From assembly GCA_964636575.1 (NCBI GenBank), contig CAZWSE010000114.1, forward strand, positions 1-9,299: a DNA stretch of 9,299 nucleotides. The letters are read 5' to 3'. Origin of the DNA: CAZWSE01 sp964636575. GTDB lineage: Bacteria; Pseudomonadota; Alphaproteobacteria; Rhodobacterales; Rhodobacteraceae. This document shows, in pieces, positions 6,463 to 9,299 of the stretch. A program made the translations under genes and the position numbers. The notes beneath the pieces were generated by a model. It saw only the letters and a program-made list of their open reading frames with translations. It was not told the DNA's origin and made no database searches. Positions within the stretch are counted from its first letter, which is position 1; the number at the start of each line of letters is the position of its first letter.

Positions 6463-8031
6463 ATGACCGATACAGCAAACCAAGACCACGTCTTGATCTT
6501 TGACACGACATTGCGCGACGGCGAACAAAGCCCGGGTGCGACGATGACCCATGCTGAAAAGCTCGAAATTGCGGGCCTTCTGGATGAAATGGGCGTTGAT
6601 ATCATCGAAGCTGGCTTTCCCATCGCCTCGGATGGGGATTTCGCAGCAGTCTCGGAAATCGCGAAGAACGCGACAAACAGCGTGATTTGCGGGCTCGCTC
6701 GGGCCAACCTGACAGACATCGACCGCTGCTGGGAAGCCGTAAAACACGCCGCGAAGCCGCGCATTCACACCTTCATCGGCACCTCGCCGCTGCACCGTGC
6801 CATTCCAAATCTTACAATGGACGAAATGGCAGACAAAATTCATGAAACGGTCAGCCATGCCCGCAATCTGTGCGACAACGTGCAGTGGTCACCCATGGAC
6901 GCCACCCGCACAGAGCTCGACTACCTTTACCGCGTCGTTGAAATCGCGATCAAGGCGGGGGCCACCACGATCAATATTCCAGACACCGTGGGCTACACCG
7001 CCCCGCGTGAAAGTGCTGACTTGATTAAAGGATTGATCGAAAACGTGCCCGGCGCGGATGAAATCATCTTTGCCACCCACTGCCACAACGATCTTGGCAT
7101 GGCCACAGCCAATAGCTTGGCTGCCGTCGAGGCGGGTGCCCGCCAAATCGAGTGCACAATCAATGGCTTGGGCGAACGCGCGGGCAACACGGCTTTGGAA
7201 GAAGTCGTTATGGCGCTTAAGGTTCGCAATGACATCATGCCCTATCAAACGGGCATAGATGCCACCAAGATCATGAACATTTCACGCCGTGTTGCGGCTG
7301 TCAGTGGCTTTGCCGTGCAGTTCAATAAAGCGATTGTCGGCAAAAACGCATTCGCCCACGAATCCGGCATCCACCAAGACGGCATGCTGAAGAACGCAGA
7401 GACTTTTGAGATCATGCGCCCTACAGATGTTGGTCTGTCTGAAACCAATTTGGTTATGGGCAAACATTCGGGCCGTGCGGCGTTGCGGTCAAAACTTGAA
7501 GACTTGGGATATGAGGTTGGTGACAACCAGCTCAAAGACGTTTTTGTGCGGTTCAAAGAACTGGCCGATCGCAAAAAGGAAATCTACGACGACGATCTGA
7601 TCGCGCTTATGCGCACGTCAGAGGACGCCGAGGCAGACCGCATCAAACTGGTCTCGCTCAAAGTCGTCTGCGGCACGGATGGCCCACAAGAAGCGGTTAT
7701 GACGCTGGACGTTGACGGCAAAACTGCGCAAACCACTCAGACCGGAGACGGGCCTGTTGACGCCTGTTTCAACGCCGTCAAAGCGATCTTCCCCCATGAC
7801 GCGCGGTTGCAACTTTACCAAGTGCATGCGGTCACCGAAGGCACAGACGCCCAAGCCACCGTTTCGGTGCGCATGGAAGAAGACGGGCGTATTGTGACGG
7901 GTCAATCTGCGGACACAGACACGGTCGTGGCCTCGGTCCGCGCCTATGTTCACGCGCTGAACCGCCTACTTGTCCGCCGCGAGAAAGCGGGCAGTGACAC
8001 GCCTGAAGTCAGCTACAAAGACGCAGGCTGA
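6463..8031 (+). CDS. leuA: 2-isopropylmalate synthase
   Basis: Cytosolic enzyme catalysing the first committed step of leucine synthesis: condensation of acetyl-CoA with 2-oxoisovalerate to give 2-isopropylmalate. The 522-residue length fits the bacterial LeuA type 1 family. The catalytic TIM barrel covers about residues 8-275: DTTLRDGEQSPGA (14-26, with Arg18 and metal ligand Asp19), metal ligands His207 and His209 in THCHNDLG, and Asn242 in NGLGERAGN. HESGIHQDG (299-307) lies in the linker region, and the C-terminal regulatory domain (about 395-505) is the usual site of leucine feedback inhibition. The start ATG has GAGA 8 bases upstream. The Leu-rich leader and hairpins at 6310-6427 indicate attenuation by leucine supply. 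A terminator-like hairpin lies 16 bp after the stop. It ends 3 bp from the end of convergent rlmJ. Confidence 0.97.
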   Translation: MTDTANQDHVLIFDTTLRDGEQSPGATMTHAEKLEIAGLLDEMGVDIIEAGFPIASDGDFAAVSEIAKNATNSVICGLARANLTDIDRCWEAVKHAAKPRIHTFIGTSPLHRAIPNLTMDEMADKIHETVSHARNLCDNVQWSPMDATRTELDYLYRVVEIAIKAGATTINIPDTVGYTAPRESADLIKGLIENVPGADEIIFATHCHNDLGMATANSLAAVEAGARQIECTINGLGERAGNTALEEVVMALKVRNDIMPYQTGIDATKIMNISRRVAAVSGFAVQFNKAIVGKNAFAHESGIHQDGMLKNAETFEIMRPTDVGLSETNLVMGKHSGRAALRSKLEDLGYEVGDNQLKDVFVRFKELADRKKEIYDDDLIALMRTSEDAEADRIKLVSLKVVCGTDGPQEAVMTLDVDGKTAQTTQTGDGPVDACFNAVKAIFPHDARLQLYQVHAVTEGTDAQATVSVRMEEDGRIVTGQSADTDTVVASVRAYVHALNRLLVRREKAGSDTPEVSYKDAG

Positions 8032-8034
8032 GCC

Positions 8035-8814
8035 TTAAAGCGTGTGAAAGAGGCTGCTCAACTGGGCGGCCTCTTCTTTCAAACCATAGGGTGGATTCAG
8101 GACAAACATGCCTGATCCGATCATGCCGTGGCCTTCCTTGGCGGCTGGAAAACGGACCTCGTGGTGCAAGGCATCTGCATCATTCAGCCCTTTAAGCTGC
8201 CCCGCCATCTGCGCCTGTGCCCCGTTCGCCAGCACCGGATACCACAGGGCAATCACGCCCACGTTCCATTTGCGGCGCAGCTTTGCGATGAAACCGGGGA
8301 TAAAGGCATAGTCTTCTTTCACCTCATAGCTGGGATCAATCAAGATCATCCCACGGCGCGGGGTCGGCGGGGTGACGGCCATCGCCATTTCCCATCCGCT
8401 TTGCCGAATGCAGCGGGCCGGATAAGGGGACATGTTGAACTCTAGGGCTGCATGTTCTTGGGGGTGCAATTCGGCCAAGTGCATGGTGTCGGTCGCGCGC
8501 AGCAATTCCCCCGCAAGCACAGGCGATCCGGCGTAAGCGCTTGGCCCATGGGCACCCCGAACGGCCTGCAATGCGGTCACATAGGGATGATCGGGGGCGA
8601 AAAGCTGCTCAACCGTCTCTATCCCTGCCTTGGCTTCGCCCGTTTTGACCGCCTCAGCGCTGGCCAGATCATAAAGCCCCCGCCCTGCATGGGTTTCCAG
8701 ATAGCTGATCGGTTTATCTTTGGCCGTCATATAGGCCAACATCCACGCCAAAAGCCCGTGTTTGTGAACATCCGCCAGATTGCCTGCGTGGTAGATATGT
8801 TGATAACTCAGCAT
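8035..8814 (-). CDS. rlmJ: 23S rRNA (adenine2030-N6)-methyltransferase RlmJ
   Basis: S-adenosylmethionine-dependent enzyme that methylates N6 of A2030 in 23S rRNA. The 259 residues compare with about 280 in E. coli. The N-terminus MLSYQHIYHAGNLADVHKH matches the family signature (E. coli begins MLSYRHSFHAGN), so the start is secure. LETHAGRGLYDL (39-50) is the cofactor-binding region. The catalytic motif IV reads Asp160-Pro-Ser-Tyr163 instead of DPPY, keeping the catalytic Asp and Tyr. NPPYGL sits near the C-terminus at 240-245. The purine-rich AGGGGGG directly abuts the ATG, unusually close for a ribosome site. It is convergent with leuA and divergent from mreB across a 145-bp gap. The C-terminal codons overlap the leuA terminator hairpin on the opposite strand. 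Confidence 0.93.
   Translation of the reverse strand: MLSYQHIYHAGNLADVHKHGLLAWMLAYMTAKDKPISYLETHAGRGLYDLASAEAVKTGEAKAGIETVEQLFAPDHPYVTALQAVRGAHGPSAYAGSPVLAGELLRATDTMHLAELHPQEHAALEFNMSPYPARCIRQSGWEMAMAVTPPTPRRGMILIDPSYEVKEDYAFIPGFIAKLRRKWNVGVIALWYPVLANGAQAQMAGQLKGLNDADALHHEVRFPAAKEGHGMIGSGMFVLNPPYGLKEEAAQLSSLFHTL
8048..8080 (+). terminator. Intrinsic terminator-like hairpin after leuA, inside rlmJ coding DNA
   Basis: AAGAGGC (8048-8054) pairs with GCCTCTT (8069-8075). The inner bases 8055-8059 pair with 8064-8068, including two G-U pairs, giving a 12-bp stem with an AACT tetraloop, followed by the pyrimidine-rich CTTTC. The G-U pairs make the stem better on the plus-strand RNA, so it serves leuA and not rlmJ. 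It lies 16 bp after the leuA stop and inside the last codons of the antiparallel rlmJ gene. The T-tail is short, so termination may be partial. Confidence 0.6.
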
Positions 8815-8864
8815 CCCCCCTGATGCCTTGGCAAAACGGCGCTGGCAAGTTGTTAACGAACCCT

Positions 8865-8892
8865 TTCACATAAAGCCCACGCCCCCTATAAG
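8865..8892 (+). promoter_or_regulatory. Sigma-70-type promoter of mreB
   Basis: TTCACA at 8865-8870 matches the -35 consensus at 5 of 6 positions. TATAAG at 8887-8892 matches the -10 consensus at 5 of 6, with a 16-bp spacer. Transcription should begin near 8899, giving an mreB 5' leader of about 60 nt that contains a small TTGG-CGG-CCAA hairpin near 8902-8912 and a GAGTC site at 8916-8920. The sequence GTTAACGAAC (8852-8861) lies just upstream of the -35. Confidence 0.55.
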
Positions 8893-8959
8893 ATGGGATG
8901 CTTGGCGGCCAAAGAGAGTCGCACAGCACGACAAGACGACTGGTAAGGGACGACGCAAC

Positions 8960-9299
8960 ATGGGCTGGCTCACAAGTTTTGGTGGATTGATTGCCGCCGA
9001 CATGGCGATTGACTTGGGCACCGCCAACACGCTGGTCTACGTCAAAGGGCGCGGGATCATCCTGTCAGAGCCTTCTGTGGTCGCCTATCACATAAAAGAC
9101 GGCGTCAAAAAGGTGCTGGCCGTGGGCGAAGACGCCAAGCTGATGCTGGGCCGCACCCCTGGATCCATCCAAGCCATTCGCCCCATGCGTGACGGTGTGA
9201 TCGCCGATTTTGACACCGCTGAAGAGATGATTAAGCACTTCATCCGCAAGGTGCATAAACGCACAAGCCTTTATAAACCAAAGATTATTGTCTGCGTTC
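8960..9299 (+). CDS. mreB: Rod-shape protein MreB, 5' part only
   Basis: Bacterial actin homologue that forms membrane-associated filaments guiding sidewall peptidoglycan synthesis. The first 113 codons are present; the full protein is usually about 345 residues. The N-terminus MGWLTSFGGLIAADMAIDLG includes a short amphipathic start and leads into phosphate-1 loop residues DLGTANTLVYVKGRGI (18-33), then SEPSVVA and RPMRDGVIADFDTAEEMIKHF, all typical of MreB. TAAGGGA at 8944-8950, 9 bases before ATG 8960, is a good ribosome site. It has its own promoter at 8865-8892 and is divergent from rlmJ. In related bacteria mreC and other shape genes follow; they would lie beyond the right edge and cannot be seen. 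Confidence 0.96.
   Translation, partial: MGWLTSFGGLIAADMAIDLGTANTLVYVKGRGIILSEPSVVAYHIKDGVKKVLAVGEDAKLMLGRTPGSIQAIRPMRDGVIADFDTAEEMIKHFIRKVHKRTSLYKPKIIVCV

Overview
The window looks like chromosomal DNA of an alphaproteobacterium, most likely from the Roseobacter group of the Rhodobacterales. The evidence is moderately high GC in coding DNA, tightly packed genes with 4-bp overlaps, the photolyase subtype, and a leuA / rlmJ / mreB arrangement that I associate with that group. The assignment rests on protein and synteny recognition, not on a search. No tRNA, rRNA, CRISPR array, insertion sequence or phage gene is visible. This is mostly core genome.

Layout from left to right: (1) nadE, glutamine-dependent NAD+ synthetase, on the minus strand and cut by the left edge about 15-20 codons before its end. 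(2) A divergently transcribed exported protein made almost entirely of MORN repeats: 18 consecutive units of exactly 23 residues plus a partial one. (3) An AT-richer intergenic stretch with inverted repeats, then a TetR/AcrR-type regulator. (4) On the minus strand, a two-gene translationally coupled unit: a short-chain dehydrogenase/reductase followed by an iron-sulfur bacterial cryptochrome/photolyase (PhrB/CryB type). The photolyase stop codon overlaps the convergent TetR stop codon. (5) leuA, 2-isopropylmalate synthase, preceded by a 23-codon leucine-rich leader peptide and overlapping alternative RNA hairpins, which is an attenuator. (6) rlmJ, a 23S rRNA adenine methyltransferase, convergent with leuA. 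A leuA terminator-like hairpin lies inside the rlmJ 3' coding end. (7) The first 113 codons of mreB, the actin-like cell-shape protein, read rightwards from a recognisable promoter and cut by the right edge.

The genes do not form one pathway. They cover NAD synthesis, leucine synthesis with its own attenuation control, light-dependent DNA repair with a partner oxidoreductase, ribosome modification and cell shape. The least understood parts are the all-MORN exported protein, the TetR regulator with its repeat-rich upstream region, and the oxidoreductase coupled to the photolyase. I see no convincing new multi-gene system. The leuA leader and the MORN protein deserve the closest second look.
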